Part shown: piece by piece, positions 42,043-42,506 of the stretch
Position numbering within the stretch: position 1 is the stretch's first letter
How the letters are laid out: every line of letters starts with the position of its first letter
Source of the DNA: a virus
IMG/VR virus record: IMGVR_UViG_3300022602_002425
Location: 1-42,506 of that record
Direction: 5' to 3' (one strand)
Length of the DNA stretch: 42,506 nucleotides
The notes under the pieces: generated by a model
Databases searched by the model: none
What the model saw: only the letters and a program-made list of their open reading frames with translations
What the model was told of the DNA's origin: nothing
Made by a program: the position numbers and the translations under genes

Positions 42043-42051
42043 ATATTTATC
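42043..42051 (-). promoter_or_regulatory. Late-promoter-like motif GATAAATAT before erpA
   Basis: Minus-strand GATAAATAT, 19 bp upstream of the GTG start at 42023. Its location supports the GTG as the true start. It would drive erpA and the giant fibre gene. Confidence 0.55.
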
Positions 42052-42085
42052 AAATGCATTTTATAATCTTAATGTAAATAACATT

Positions 42086-42373
42086 ATGTTTATAAAAACA
42101 GAATACGTGAAAACCCAGCATACACGTAAAAGTAAGCTAGGTCAAGAACATACATACTATCGACAAAAGTCTATGGTAGTACTTCGTTGCGATAGTTGTC
42201 AAACAGTTTTTACAAGAGAACGAGGCAGGATGGACCCTAATCGTTTAAACAATAATTACTACCATGTTTGTGGTAGTTGTGATGTTAAAAGTTTTGCCCA
42301 AAAGAAAGGGCTCGAAAGTAAGAGCCCTTGGGATATGCCAGTAAGTAGCCTTAAGACGCTAGACCAACTCTAG
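42086..42373 (+). CDS. Small zinc-ribbon protein, 95 aa
   Basis: Two Cys pairs, CDSC (about 35-38) and CGSC (about 62-65), 23 residues apart, form a probable zinc ribbon. The spacer RERGRMDPNRLNNNYYHV is very basic/polar. The N-terminus is basic (KTQHTRKSKLG). I recall similar small proteins in T4-like marine phages with no assigned role; DNA or RNA binding is plausible, and an HNH-like nuclease is less so because no His-Asn-His triplet is clear. It is on the plus strand between minus-strand genes. A TATAAT lies at 42062-42067 but no good -35 was found. The stop overlaps that of the convergent gene (shared CTAG). Confidence 0.75.
   Translation: MFIKTEYVKTQHTRKSKLGQEHTYYRQKSMVVLRCDSCQTVFTRERGRMDPNRLNNNYYHVCGSCDVKSFAQKKGLESKSPWDMPVSSLKTLDQL
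42305..42328 (-). terminator. Intragenic hairpin that may terminate the rightmost minus-strand gene
   Basis: Perfect 8-bp stem AAGGGCTC/GAGCCCTT with an 8-nt loop. On the minus strand it is followed by TTTCTTTT. It lies inside the plus-strand zinc-ribbon gene, about 40 bp beyond the minus-strand gene's stop. Confidence 0.45.
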
Positions 42374-42506
42374 CTTTTGTAATCCGGATCGCCCGGATGT
42401 ATTTGACTATATCCACGCTTCCATTCTTTTCTATATTGATCAGCTGGAATAAGTCCAGAAAAATCCAATTTCTTAGCAACTCTATCTTTGAGTTGCGGGT
42501 AAAGTT
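42370..42506 (-). CDS. Partial conserved protein, C-terminal 44 residues only
   Basis: Frame open from the right window edge to a TAG at 42370-42372. The visible C-terminus is basic/polar (LIPADQYRKEWKRGYSQIHP, ending DPDYKS) and contains no recognisable motif. Its stop codon shares the CTAG tetranucleotide with the convergent plus-strand gene. The identity cannot be judged without the sequence to the right. Confidence 0.6.
   Translation of the reverse strand, partial: LYPQLKDRVAKKLDFSGLIPADQYRKEWKRGYSQIHPGDPDYKS

Noticed and set aside
42024-42059. Longer ErpA start at 42059
   Set aside because: The 12 extra residues do not match A-type carriers, and they span the late-promoter motif. The GTG at 42023 restores the family N-terminus.
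42062-42067. TATAAT upstream of the plus-strand zinc-ribbon gene
   Set aside because: No acceptable -35 at 16-18 bp. In AT-rich DNA a lone TATAAT is weak evidence.

Overview
The window reads as a piece of a larger tailed-phage genome: a T4-like myophage of a Gram-negative host, probably an aquatic one. The evidence is a T4 gp44-type clamp-loader ATPase, PhoH, a GroES/gp31-like co-chaperonin, peptide deformylase, T4-like late-promoter motifs (GATAAATA), very compact genes with 1-26 bp overlaps, and a large tail-fibre region. The spanin pair, with an outer-membrane lipoprotein, indicates a Gram-negative host. DNA is AT-rich and almost everything is on the minus strand. No photosynthesis genes, integrase, tRNA, CRISPR or insertion sequence was seen.

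Layout, left to right (minus-strand transcription runs right to left). (1) 1-5948: late genes under a GATAAATAC motif. Several proteins start with a short motif resembling T4's capsid-targeting sequence, ending in a (L/I/V)-x-E prohead-protease-like site. They include two nucleotidyltransferase-type enzymes, one with a ligase-like domain, and a Dps miniferritin sits among them. (2) 6022-10272: a proteostasis unit, dnaJ - def - clpA - unknown gene, behind a perfect TTGACA-N17-TATAAT promoter. (3) 10342-13817: two conserved unknown proteins, then a complete lysis cassette (GH19 endolysin, i-spanin, o-spanin, holin) and a 57-aa secreted protein, behind a late-type motif. (4) 13972-14691: phoH alone on the plus strand, closed by a bidirectional terminator shared with the convergent clamp-loader gene. 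(5) 14725-17659: replication and chaperone genes (gp44-like clamp loader, two small membrane proteins, gp31-like co-chaperonin, a DnaE-like fragment, small conserved proteins). (6) 17659-41696: tail and adhesin genes, ending with one 5,728-residue fibre gene that occupies 40% of the window. (7) 41700-42506: an ErpA-type iron-sulphur carrier upstream of the giant fibre, a small zinc-ribbon gene on the plus strand, and a partial gene at the edge.

The genes suggest this programme. Early sigma70-type promoters drive host-takeover chaperones and proteases and the replication genes. Late GATAAATA promoters drive head cargo, lysis and tail genes. The least ordinary parts are the putative capsid-cargo locus with packaged nucleotidyl-transfer enzymes, the two sites where a terminator hairpin and a sigma70 promoter are interleaved, and the giant fibre co-transcribed with an ErpA homologue.
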